Source of the DNA: a virus
Length of the DNA: 24,348 nt
IMG/VR virus record: IMGVR_UViG_3300027983_000118
Location: 1 to 24,348 of that record
Strand: one strand, 5' to 3'
In this document: one piece after another, positions 8,404 to 14,658 of the stretch
Layout of the letters: each line of letters starts with the position of its first letter
Numbering within the stretch: position 1 is the first letter of the stretch
The notes under the pieces: model-generated
What the model saw: only the letters and a program-made list of their open reading frames with translations
Databases searched by the model: none
What the model was told of the DNA's origin: nothing
Position numbers and translations under genes: made by a program

Positions 8404-8863
8404 CAATGTCGATCTCTACAGCTTCGCCTTCAATCGTGTTGTACTCTTCAATTTGCTTACGAATTACTGTTGCGGTAGGCCCTTGAGTGAGCTTCTTGGA
8501 AAGCATCTCGATTAGTTCTTCTCGAGAATGCTGTGACGATTCGTGTGCTTCTTCTTGTATCTCAAGCCTTCCATGCTGAACAGCAATTTCTACCCAAGCT
8601 TGTGCGCCCTTAAGACGAACTGACATTGGTTGATTGGGGTCAATCGCATCCTTAAATACTTCAATGATCTGCCTTGCTGTGCGATCTACCTCGGCGGCCT
8701 CAGCAACCTTCTTAGAAATGCGCTTACTTTTCCTAGGGGTATTGCCGCCCTTAGCGCCAAAATCAGCGCCGCCCAGCTTGCCATCAGCATGACGCTGCTT
8801 AGCTAAGTCAGATAACTTTTGCCGTGATTCTGGCGAAAAGTTCTTTTTTGGTTTATCGGCCAC
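8396..8863 (-). CDS. terS: Terminase small subunit-like protein
   Basis: A 155-residue, highly charged, mostly helical protein immediately upstream of terL and overlapping it by 8 nt. Small terminase subunits bind the packaging site and hand DNA to the large subunit. The N-terminal 50 residues are basic and Gly/Lys-rich (SDLAKQRHADGKLGGADFGAKGG), followed by a helical region around RTARQIIEVFKDAID and an acidic C-terminus. The start is GTG 8863, which lies 6 nt after a -10-like TAAAAT with no Shine-Dalgarno sequence, so it is probably translated from a leaderless transcript. The assignment rests mainly on gene order and overall character; no HTH motif is certain. Confidence 0.72.
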   Translation of the reverse strand: MADKPKKNFSPESRQKLSDLAKQRHADGKLGGADFGAKGGNTPRKSKRISKKVAEAAEVDRTARQIIEVFKDAIDPNQPMSVRLKGAQAWVEIAVQHGRLEIQEEAHESSQHSREELIEMLSKKLTQGPTATVIRKQIEEYNTIEGEAVEIDIDE

Positions 8864-8898
8864 TAGATAATTTTACACATTGTATGTTATTTATACAA
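8864..8898 (-). promoter_or_regulatory. Leaderless sigma70-type promoter for the packaging genes
   Basis: On the minus strand, TTGTAT (8898-8893), a 17-nt spacer and TAAAAT (8875-8870) are followed after 6 nt by the GTG start of the small terminase. The spacing places the transcription start at or within a base or two of the start codon. This would give the packaging and head genes their own late promoter. It begins within the last codons of the upstream zinc-ribbon/HTH gene. Confidence 0.6.
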
Positions 8899-9699
8899 GT
8901 CTGGGTAGATCTCCCACAAGGCAGTGTTGCCCTCACGGGTAATTGCGACATCAACAGTGTGAAGAGGAATCATCGCAATAACTCTCTCTTTGCCTCTCTT
9001 ATCAATTTCTTTTCCACTTCTCCAGCGATGAATAGACCTTACGTTGGCGTCAACAGCTAATGCAAAACTTTCTATAGAGCCATAAACTTCTATTTTGCTT
9101 TCAATCCATTGCTGAAAAGGCTTTATCTCAATCAAATCACTGTCAGTGCTGCGCTTGTAGTTTGATTGTTTGACTTTTTTCCTTACTGCCGCACCGCGTT
9201 CTCTACGCTTTTGCTCTGCGTAAAACCTTTGATTCTCTCTATAGCGCTCGGCCCATACTGGATCTTCTTTGAGCTTTTTTCTTTGCCATTCATTCCTGGA
9301 CTTCCTGCGCCTAGCGGATCTTTCTTCAGCTAAGCAACTCTTATAAACGAGAGGCGCATAAGGCTTGTCTCTGCCATTTCTTTTGGCATTGCTTACGCGC
9401 CCATTTATTCTCTCACAAGTCCGGCAAATATTACGAAAGTATTGAGGCTCTTCGCGCACCGTTGGGTCTTTCCATTGAGCCACACAGAAATCAACCAAGT
9501 GCCGCCATTTTTTGCACTGGCTACAAGTGCGACGACCGCATGAGACACCTCTACGTTTATTCTTTTTGTCTTCCGGCTTAAGCTTGGGTGCCTTCTTCAT
9601 CTGCAATCTGTAGAGCCTGCTGTATTGTTGACATTTTTCGCAGGTATTAAATCCTTCTTTAGGCTCTCCTTTTTTGCAACGTGAGCATGAGTTACTCAA
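8887..9699 (-). CDS. Zinc-ribbon and helix-turn-helix DNA-binding protein
   Basis: A 270-residue basic protein. The start is TTG 9699, chosen because a strong AAAGGAG lies 7 nt upstream and the codon overlaps the RusA stop; no ATG fits. The N-terminal half has paired cysteines: CSRC (5-8) with CEKC (20-23), then CSQC near 60 with a downstream ICRTCERINGR, resembling the zinc modules at the start of phage HNH or endonuclease VII-like proteins. A long Arg/Lys-rich helix fills about 115-180. The C-terminal 70 residues (SIESFALAVDANVRSIHRWRSGKE onwards, ending EIYPDLYK) look like a helix-turn-helix domain. No HNH catalytic core is seen. It sits just before the packaging promoter, so a late regulator or packaging-associated DNA-binding protein is plausible. 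Confidence 0.75.
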   Translation of the reverse strand: MSNSCSRCKKGEPKEGFNTCEKCQQYSRLYRLQMKKAPKLKPEDKKNKRRGVSCGRRTCSQCKKWRHLVDFCVAQWKDPTVREEPQYFRNICRTCERINGRVSNAKRNGRDKPYAPLVYKSCLAEERSARRRKSRNEWQRKKLKEDPVWAERYRENQRFYAEQKRRERGAAVRKKVKQSNYKRSTDSDLIEIKPFQQWIESKIEVYGSIESFALAVDANVRSIHRWRSGKEIDKRGKERVIAMIPLHTVDVAITREGNTALWEIYPDLYK

Positions 9700-10123
9700 C
9701 GGTAAACTCCTTTATCTTAATTACTGTCTTAGGCCATTCTCCCCAATGGCGAATAACAGTTGCTTTAGCAATTTGAACATCATCCTTATATGCCTGTGAG
9801 TTTAAGGCGTCCATCACTAATTTTAGTGCGTTGTCAACGTCAGGCTTTTTATTTCTTGGAAGAGGGTGCCTTAGCCCCTCCGAAGAAAGGCCGCCGCTTT
9901 TCTTGAAATGAGATTGCGGCCTCTGCACAAAGAGTTCTACCACAATTTCAAGGGCAGCGTCCGGCATCCTTTGTTCGCCAGCCTCTCTCCAAGCTTGACG
10001 TATCTCTCTTTCCGCCAATACTGTTCCTTTTGGCGTAAAGGTGTGTCCTGTTTTAAGAACAAACGGCCTTCCCTTACCAGTTGGGTTGCCGTGTACCTCG
10101 ATATTGATTTCTTCCATAGTCAT
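9692..10123 (-). CDS. rusA: RusA-type Holliday-junction resolvase
   Basis: A 143-residue protein that would resolve four-way DNA junctions formed in recombination and replication before packaging. The N-terminal INIEVHGNPTGKGRPF matches the RusA opening strand and GKGRPR-like loop. The acidic active-site segment KKPDVDNALKLVMDALN with a downstream YKDDVQI carries the three Asp residues expected in RusA. ATG 10123 is preferred; a second ATG lies two codons later (10117), and a GTG at 10135 in the same frame lies inside a hairpin loop. None has a good Shine-Dalgarno sequence of its own. A 13-codon leader ORF with a strong site ends 4 nt before ATG 10123, suggesting translational coupling. Confidence 0.9.
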   Translation of the reverse strand: MTMEEINIEVHGNPTGKGRPFVLKTGHTFTPKGTVLAEREIRQAWREAGEQRMPDAALEIVVELFVQRPQSHFKKSGGLSSEGLRHPLPRNKKPDVDNALKLVMDALNSQAYKDDVQIAKATVIRHWGEWPKTVIKIKEFTVE

Positions 10124-10163
10124 AAGACTAACCACAAGCGCCGACAGCGGTTAGTCTTATGAC
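10119..10163 (-). repeat. Perfect 15-bp inverted repeat over the rusA start
   Basis: GTCATAAGACTAACC (plus strand 10119-10133) and its exact reverse complement (10149-10163) flank a 15-nt loop. In the minus-strand RNA, the 3' arm contains the rusA ATG (10123) and the stop codon of a short upstream ORF. There is no following T-tract, so it is not a standard terminator. It could hide the rusA start from ribosomes, act as an operator for a dimeric protein, or both. Confidence 0.85.
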
Positions 10164-10169
10164 GGACAT
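10128..10169 (-). CDS. Putative 13-aa leader peptide upstream of rusA
   Basis: A 13-codon ORF, MSVIRLTAVGACG, begins at ATG 10169 and stops with TAG at 10130-10128, 4 nt before the rusA ATG. It is preceded by AGAGGTGAT, an almost full complement to the 16S rRNA 3' end, 8 nt upstream of its ATG, while rusA has no such site. Its coding sequence runs through both arms of the 15-bp inverted repeat, so ribosomes translating it would open the hairpin and deliver themselves to the rusA start. It could also be a chance ORF that simply supplies a ribosome entry site. Confidence 0.45.
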   Translation of the reverse strand: MSVIRLTAVGACG

Positions 10170-10212
10170 CAGATAAATCACCTCTGAAATATCGGAGCGC
10201 CTAAGAAAAATC

Positions 10213-10419
10213 TTAGATTAAATTCCAGCTCCAATTAGCCAGTTTAATTAATGCATGAATGTAAACAGGCGCAGTTACAGCCAAGAAACAAAGCGTTATT
10301 GTGCCGCCTAAAAATCCAGCAATAGTTGACGAAGAAGAATTTTTACTATCTTTGATTTTGCTCTCTTCTACAAAAACTGTCTTTATACCGCCGGGCTGGT
10401 TATCAAAAATATTTGGCAT
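10213..10419 (-). CDS. Small single-pass membrane protein
   Basis: A 68-residue protein with a polar N-terminus (about 1-32) and one long hydrophobic segment near 33-60 (IAGFLGGTITLCFLAVTAPVY). A TGAGGCGA sequence precedes the ATG and it starts 8 nt after the stop of the upstream acidic protein. There is no signal-peptidase site or lipobox. In phages, small proteins like this may be holins, superinfection-exclusion proteins or of unknown role. It is far from the endolysin, so a holin is not favoured. A weak 6-bp hairpin (CTAAGA-TTTT-TCTTAG) overlaps its stop codon. Confidence 0.75.
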   Translation of the reverse strand: MPNIFDNQPGGIKTVFVEESKIKDSKNSSSSTIAGFLGGTITLCFLAVTAPVYIHALIKLANWSWNLI

Positions 10420-10426
10420 ATTCGCC

Positions 10427-11494
10427 TCACTTGTAGTTGGAGTTGCCAGAACGCTGCCACTCTTGCTGCCTCATCGTTTCAAACCTGCTCAGTGACTCTA
10501 CTAGCTTATACAAAGAATCACGCTCGCGTCTTGCTGAGGCGACATAGGCTTCGTGCCTCCTTTGAAGTCGGCGCCAATTAGAAACATTGGGGTCGGCTTC
10601 GACTTCCTTTTCAAGAAGCGTAAGCGTCTTGTGCTTGCCTTGATTGTCGTACTTCTCTATTGCTTTTAGAAGCTCATTGGCAATTTCCTCTGCCGCCCTT
10701 CTGCACTCCAAAGCAATTCTGTCTTCTCGCACGAGCATAAAACTCTTATAATAAGCAAGAAGTGAGTAATAAGAATACAAATTCTGTATTTCCTTATCAG
10801 AACATTTTGTCCAGTCCCAAGGAAGCTCTGGCACATCTGTCTCAGGAGGTTCAGGAAAGTGCCGTTTGTCTTTTGCCAGTTCGTTATCGACAAGTTCAAG
10901 AACGGAGTGATAATTATCGGTATTGCTAACAAGAACAGGCTCAATAACTATTTGCTCTTCTTCCGCTACCGCCTGATAAGAGTCTTCAATGCTGCTTGGA
11001 GTTTGAAGATCACTCTTCTCATCTTCTTCTGGTTCTTCTGGGTTGATATTTGCGGCGAGCTTGTCCAAACACTTAAAGACGCCTTGGCGAGACTTCGTGT
11101 GCGTTTCGTATTCCCACACAAGTCTAAGAAAGTCTTGTCGTGCATCACCACTAAGAGCAGAGACTTTTTCTAAGATCGAGTCAATAACTTGTCCTAATTT
11201 TTCATCTGCGTATCCGCCCCAAGGAGAAATAACGCCGCCTTCATCAGCTACTTCTTCAATCTCTGACTCTGGCTCGGTAGTTGTTTCTCCAGCAAACTCG
11301 TCGTCTGCAATTCTCAAAATTGCCTCTACCTCTGAGCCTCTAACGAATTGATCCCAAGCGTCACGCGCAAGATCAATTAACTTCTGCGCCTCTTCGATGG
11401 CCTTCTCATCTTCTTCTGGGATTGGGCCTTCGTAAATCTCTTCAATTAGTGCTTGAGCAATTATCGCTCTGGCTTTTTCTGGTTTCATAGTCAT
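10427..11494 (-). CDS. Unknown acidic protein with its own promoter
   Basis: A 355-residue acidic protein without recognisable catalytic motifs. The N-terminal half contains a helical stretch (about 1-65), an acidic linker near 70-85, a helical block KLGQVIDSILEKVSALSGDARQ, and a second long acidic linker near 150-195. The C-terminal third begins at PELPWDWTKCSDKEIQNLYS and is helical, with YYSLLAYYKSFMLVREDRIA and a long Glu/Arg-rich helix, suggesting a coiled coil. ATG 11494 is 6 nt after a TAAGAT element of a consensus promoter, indicating a leaderless start; a second ATG lies two codons downstream. I do not recognise the family. A role in replication or recombination is suggested only by its neighbours. 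Confidence 0.8.
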   Translation of the reverse strand: MTMKPEKARAIIAQALIEEIYEGPIPEEDEKAIEEAQKLIDLARDAWDQFVRGSEVEAILRIADDEFAGETTTEPESEIEEVADEGGVISPWGGYADEKLGQVIDSILEKVSALSGDARQDFLRLVWEYETHTKSRQGVFKCLDKLAANINPEEPEEDEKSDLQTPSSIEDSYQAVAEEEQIVIEPVLVSNTDNYHSVLELVDNELAKDKRHFPEPPETDVPELPWDWTKCSDKEIQNLYSYYSLLAYYKSFMLVREDRIALECRRAAEEIANELLKAIEKYDNQGKHKTLTLLEKEVEADPNVSNWRRLQRRHEAYVASARRERDSLYKLVESLSRFETMRQQEWQRSGNSNYK

Positions 11495-11529
11495 AGTGGG
11501 ATCTTATCAACTCTCATTCCATCTGTCAA
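11495..11529 (-). promoter_or_regulatory. Consensus leaderless promoter inside the exonuclease gene end
   Basis: On the minus strand, TTGACA (11529-11524, perfect -35), a 17-nt spacer and TAAGAT (11506-11501) with an extended TGA just before it are followed after 6 nt by ATG 11494. The -10 element and its flank (TAAGATCCCAC) are shared with the promoter before the MerR-like gene. It overlaps the last codons of the upstream nuclease gene. Confidence 0.72.
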
Positions 11530-12517
11530 GAACTCTTTTTCTTGATTCTTCGTATGAATAATCGTCCCGCACGAGCTTGGCACGATTGATTCCAACTGAG
11601 TCCTCAAGCTTGTCAATGCCTTGTTCAAAATCTAGCTTACAACTCTTTTTGTAGCTACACCACTGGCACGGTTGGTAGCTCCACTTCCACCCCATCGGGT
11701 GTTTTTTAGATGGATCTACTGAGACAAGATCGCCGTCAATAAACATCTTCTGCCATTCTTTCAGGCGCTCGATGCCAGCATCAAAAAACTGCTGATCTAG
11801 ATCAACCCTGAACTCCGCAGTTTCAAAGGGCTTATCTCTAGAGAGATAGTAAATAAAGCCGTGCGTAACGTGATCTAGATCTGACCACAAATCGCCATTG
11901 ACTTGCGCGTGTTTGATAAGGGCCAGCTGGACTTTGATTTGTGAGATATGGCCGGGGTCAGGTTTTTTGGCGCCGGTCTGCATTTCCTCAATAACGCTCT
12001 GATATTTGGACTTGATTTCAATCGGGAGTGGTCGCGTATACCCTTCTGGAAGCAAGACGCAATCAACGGAACCAGTAAGCCAGCCGTCAGGATAGGAAAA
12101 TCCTGTCTGCACTTCTGCATCTGGTGGAGCGCTGATCAGAATTCCAGCCTCGTTGAAAGTTGACACAAGCTCTTCTTCTACAGATTTGCCAGCAGCCATC
12201 ACGGTTCGTGCGCGCCTATTGAATGGTTCTGCGCTCGGAAGATCCATCAAACGATACATCGCTTGTCTTGGACAAGCCTTTGGGTCATCGCCAGGAAATT
12301 GACTGGCATGATTGCTCGTGTGCCAAGGGTTTCCGTGAGGGCTGTTGCCCTCGTTGCCTCGCCACTTACGCTCTTCGACCTTCTTATAGGCAGCAATAGT
12401 AATAGGCTCAACAGTACGGCTAACCTGTAGCCGTGTGAGCATTTCTGCGCGAGTAAGCTTGTCTATTTTAGAGCCGTTGAACCTCGTGGCAATTGCTGAT
12501 CTTCCGTTGTGCATCAT
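11507..12517 (-). CDS. Cas4/RecB-like Fe-S PD-(D/E)XK exonuclease
   Basis: A 336-residue protein started at ATG 12517 behind a good AAAGGAT site. The nuclease core shows GSVDCVLL (Asp152) and LPIEIKSKY (Glu167, Lys169), the PD-(D/E)XK pattern, followed by a helix with QIKVQLAL (Gln197). One cysteine before the core (ACPRQAMYRL, Cys82) and three after it (QPCQWCSYKKSC, Cys284, 287, 293) match the four-cysteine 4Fe-4S arrangement of Cas4 and AddB-type exonucleases. Such phage proteins resect DNA ends for recombination. It lies close to the RecA-like and RusA genes, which supports that role; there is no CRISPR array here. The 60-residue N-terminal extension is unexplained. Confidence 0.87.
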   Translation of the reverse strand: MMHNGRSAIATRFNGSKIDKLTRAEMLTRLQVSRTVEPITIAAYKKVEERKWRGNEGNSPHGNPWHTSNHASQFPGDDPKACPRQAMYRLMDLPSAEPFNRRARTVMAAGKSVEEELVSTFNEAGILISAPPDAEVQTGFSYPDGWLTGSVDCVLLPEGYTRPLPIEIKSKYQSVIEEMQTGAKKPDPGHISQIKVQLALIKHAQVNGDLWSDLDHVTHGFIYYLSRDKPFETAEFRVDLDQQFFDAGIERLKEWQKMFIDGDLVSVDPSKKHPMGWKWSYQPCQWCSYKKSCKLDFEQGIDKLEDSVGINRAKLVRDDYSYEESRKRVLDRWNES

Positions 12518-12532
12518 TTTATCCTTTAGTGC

Positions 12533-13078
12533 TTAGCGCTTTATGCCGTAAAAATATAAATCGCAAGCCTCTTTGTTTGTTATAAAATTCCAAGTCGAAA
12601 AAGTTTCTTCTATGTCTATGCAATTAACGATATCGAACTCAGTTAGATTCTTATAATAATTGCCCCACTCTTCTCCATACTTCTCTAAGAAGGGTGCGTT
12701 TTCTGGGGTCGTTTTGACTGTGCCGTGCTCGTCCCTACCAGCAGAAGCACATGTAAAAATCATAATCCCGCCACTCTTTAACAGCCTTACCATGTTTCTG
12801 ATTGTTTCTTCGTAATACATGTCGTGCTCAAAACATTCGCTAGACATAACTACGTCAAACTGAAATCCACATTCATACAGATGGCCCGGACAAACTAGAT
12901 CAACATTTGGGCCTTCATCAAGATCAAGCCCGACGTAATAGTACGGCTGATCAAAAAAGTGCTTCGTGTTTCCGTTGATATCGAGAGATCCAATATCCAA
13001 AACACGGACATTAGAAAACATTTTCGGAAACTGTGATTTTACTGATTCAAAAAAATCCTGCTGCTGCTTATGTGCCAT
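12533..13078 (-). CDS. Class I SAM-dependent methyltransferase
   Basis: With ATG 13078 the protein is 181 residues. This start is preferred over an in-frame upstream one (13168) because AAAGGA lies 8 nt before it and the upstream DNA encodes a separate 52-aa protein in another frame. Motif I is RVLDIGSLDINGN (about 25-37), the second strand ends in YVGLDLDEG (48-56), and FDVVMSSECFEHD (74-86) followed by LKSGGIMIFTC is typical of methyltransferase_11-type enzymes. No DNA methylase signature (DPPY/NPPY or PCQ) is seen, so the substrate is unknown; small molecules, wall components or nucleotides are possible. It sits between small genes and the exonuclease in one operon. Confidence 0.85.
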   Translation of the reverse strand: MAHKQQQDFFESVKSQFPKMFSNVRVLDIGSLDINGNTKHFFDQPYYYVGLDLDEGPNVDLVCPGHLYECGFQFDVVMSSECFEHDMYYEETIRNMVRLLKSGGIMIFTCASAGRDEHGTVKTTPENAPFLEKYGEEWGNYYKNLTEFDIVNCIDIEETFSTWNFITNKEACDLYFYGIKR

Positions 13079-13226
13079 CCTTCTTGTCCTTTTTCGTTTT
13101 CTTCTCTTGAGCGAGCGTATGTTTATAGGCCGGGGATGTTGGGCGACCTTCCCTTGCTGCGATTGCATCTAACCAAGGTAAGTCGCTTGCCCGGACCCTG
13201 CCGTGAACGCTGTCAACTAAGCTCAT
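13068..13226 (-). CDS. 52-aa small protein overlapping both neighbours
   Basis: An ORF from ATG 13226 to TAA 13068, encoding MSLVDSVHGRVRASDLPWLD and so on, ending in a Lys-rich tail (KKTKKDKKDGT). It overlaps the stop of the upstream 68-aa gene by 14 nt and the start of the methyltransferase by 11 nt, the pattern of this whole operon. Without it, a 134-nt gap would break the otherwise continuous coding. The sequence is soluble, with an ordered-looking first half and a basic tail; the family is not recognised. It also supports the shorter methyltransferase start. Confidence 0.65.
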   Translation of the reverse strand: MSLVDSVHGRVRASDLPWLDAIAAREGRPTSPAYKHTLAQEKKTKKDKKDGT

Positions 13227-13419
13227 TGTCGCTCAACTTGATCCAATCTTTCTTCCAGCGGTTTACAACCTTAATCTTACCACTAGAAATTAATTTTGCA
13301 AGGTCAGATTCTGGATCATCAATTCTTGATGCGTGGACAATAGACCCATTTGAGAGTTCTGCCATATCGCAAAGTCCCTCGTGCCTTGCCCGATCACACA
13401 GCCTGCAAAGTTTCGCCAT
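13213..13419 (-). CDS. Small zinc-binding-like protein
   Basis: A 68-residue protein beginning MAKLCRLCDRARHEGLCDM. The C-x2-C and following His/Cys could bind a metal ion. The rest contains a basic stretch KIKVVNRWKKDW. It overlaps the preceding gene by 26 nt and the next by 14 nt. Short zinc-knuckle proteins of this type are common in phage early operons; no specific role can be assigned. Confidence 0.65.
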   Translation of the reverse strand: MAKLCRLCDRARHEGLCDMAELSNGSIVHASRIDDPESDLAKLISSGKIKVVNRWKKDWIKLSDNELS

Positions 13420-13642
13420 TAGGAAGATTTCTCGCCGCCCTTGTGCGATTCATTTTCTTATAATGACCAATAACTTCATTGGCCTTACAACTATATCTAT
13501 TGCTTGCATTATGAAATGGCATAATCTTTAAAGAACTTTGCTTGCCTTCTATTTTTACAAATTCTTCGACGCGAGCAATAAATTTTGTTCCCCTAATATC
13601 AACTTCAACAATATCGCCAGCCCTTACAGATGAAATATTCAT
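13394..13642 (-). CDS. Small unknown protein, possible SH3-like barrel
   Basis: An 82-residue protein starting at ATG 13642, two nt after the RecA stop, with AGGT of the RecA terminal codons serving as ribosome binding site. The first 55 residues (VRAGDIVEVDIRGTKFIARVEEFVKI) alternate in the way of a small beta barrel, as in SH3 or KOW-like folds; the C-terminal 25 residues are basic (YKKMNRTRAARN). The basic tail and the place behind recA allow a nucleic-acid-binding role, but the family is not recognised. Confidence 0.65.
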   Translation of the reverse strand: MNISSVRAGDIVEVDIRGTKFIARVEEFVKIEGKQSSLKIMPFHNASNRYSCKANEVIGHYKKMNRTRAARNLPNGETLQAV

Positions 13643-13644
13643 TA

Positions 13645-14658
13645 TTACCTCATTGAGATTTCGAGCGCTTTCGCTCTGATTTCTTCCTGAAACGTAAGAT
13701 CGCCAGCGATAAATTCGCGCAGCTTCTTTTCGCCCTGGAACTTTTGATCGCCATAATAATAGTAGGCGCCCTTCTGTTGTACTAAACCGTAATAACGTGC
13801 AGCTTTGGAAACTTCAAACAGCCGATCAAACGTGAGTGAGTCAAGATCTAAGCGCATTGTAGCTGTCCGAAATGGACGGCAAACACGAGATTTTTGAATA
13901 CGAGCCTTGATCTCAACTCCGTCAGGTTCTGCTTGACCGCTCATTCCTTTGGTTTGCGTGGCCTTCTCGTCCAAACTACCTTCGCTGTTGCGAAACAACC
14001 AACTACCTTTCTTGAAGTGAACAGTCATTGACGACTGATGATCAAGAATTCTTCCGCCGGGAGCTTCTTCTGCCCCTGTGCGGAAGTTTGTACGCACCTG
14101 ATCAACCATAATAACTGTGTTCTCGGTAGCGTCAAAACGCTCGTTTAAGCGTCTAAAGGATTTGCCCCAAGAGCGAGCAGTAATGCCGGGCCGCCAGTCC
14201 CTTACGTCGGCATTAAGCTCGTCCTCAGAGACTGCTGCGGTACAAGAATCGACAACGTGAAGATGCACAACACTAAAGAGAGCCTCCATCTTATCTGTGA
14301 TCTCTTCGATTGTTGTTCCTTCAACAACAATTAAGTCATCTACGTTAACGCCAATTTTTTCTGCCGTGAACTTTGGATCGTATTGCTTTTCTACGTTGTA
14401 GTAAGCGCACTTCAAGCCTTGCTTCTGAGCTTCGCGGATTACTGATAACGCAGTAAGCGATTTGGCAGAAGAATATCCACCGAAAAATCTAGACCAGCGA
14501 CCGATTGGAAGACCGCCGCCCATAGCAACGTCAAGTTCAAGGCTGCCTGTTGAAATCCTCGCAGCACTTTCAAAATCATTTCCCATGCGAATTGAATTCT
14601 TGTACTTACTGTTGATTTTAGAAACAATTTCATCGTAATTTTCTGTGTTAACTGACAT
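13645..14658 (-). CDS. recA: RecA-like recombinase with altered Walker A
   Basis: A 337-residue recombinase that would catalyse homologous pairing and strand exchange. STGSLELDVAMGGGLPIGRWSRFFG leads into the P-loop GGYSSAKS (60-67), then AYYNVEKQYDPKFTAEKIGV (the RecA catalytic-Glu strand) and the Walker B strand LHVVDSCTAAV. A later IMVDQVRTN fits the RecA L1-side strand. The P-loop has Ala65 in place of the Gly normally before Lys (GPESSGKT in bacterial RecA), which is unusual though the Lys-Ser pair is kept. Its ATG overlaps the DnaE stop by 11 nt. The C-terminal part (about 270-337) is shorter than and unlike that of bacterial RecA, as in other phage RecA-like proteins. Confidence 0.9.
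   Translation of the reverse strand: MSVNTENYDEIVSKINSKYKNSIRMGNDFESAARISTGSLELDVAMGGGLPIGRWSRFFGGYSSAKSLTALSVIREAQKQGLKCAYYNVEKQYDPKFTAEKIGVNVDDLIVVEGTTIEEITDKMEALFSVVHLHVVDSCTAAVSEDELNADVRDWRPGITARSWGKSFRRLNERFDATENTVIMVDQVRTNFRTGAEEAPGGRILDHQSSMTVHFKKGSWLFRNSEGSLDEKATQTKGMSGQAEPDGVEIKARIQKSRVCRPFRTATMRLDLDSLTFDRLFEVSKAARYYGLVQQKGAYYYYGDQKFQGEKKLREFIAGDLTFQEEIRAKALEISMR

Noticed and set aside
9692-10135. GTG at 10135 as the start of rusA
   Set aside because: It falls in the hairpin with no ribosome binding site, and two ATG codons follow within 18 nt in the position expected from the RusA N-terminus.
10201-10216. Hairpin CTAAGA-TTTT-TCTTAG just after the small membrane protein gene, considered as a terminator
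   Set aside because: The stem is only 6 bp and AT-rich and is not followed by a T-tract on the minus strand, so it is unlikely to terminate transcription.
10213-10419. Small membrane protein as a holin
   Set aside because: It has one hydrophobic segment but is about 13 kb from the endolysin and lies among recombination genes, so nothing specific supports a lysis role.
11507-12517. Cas4-like protein as a sign of a CRISPR system
   Set aside because: No CRISPR repeats or other cas genes are seen; similar stand-alone exonucleases are common in phages.
13079-13168. In-frame 30-residue N-terminal extension of the methyltransferase
   Set aside because: The extension is a low-complexity Arg/Lys-rich string, the shorter start has AAAGGA at good spacing, and the DNA is better explained by the 52-aa ORF.
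13070-13531. 153-codon plus-strand open frame across several small minus-strand genes
   Set aside because: The minus-strand genes there overlap in the same style as the rest of the operon and have plausible starts; the plus-strand translation has no recognisable character.
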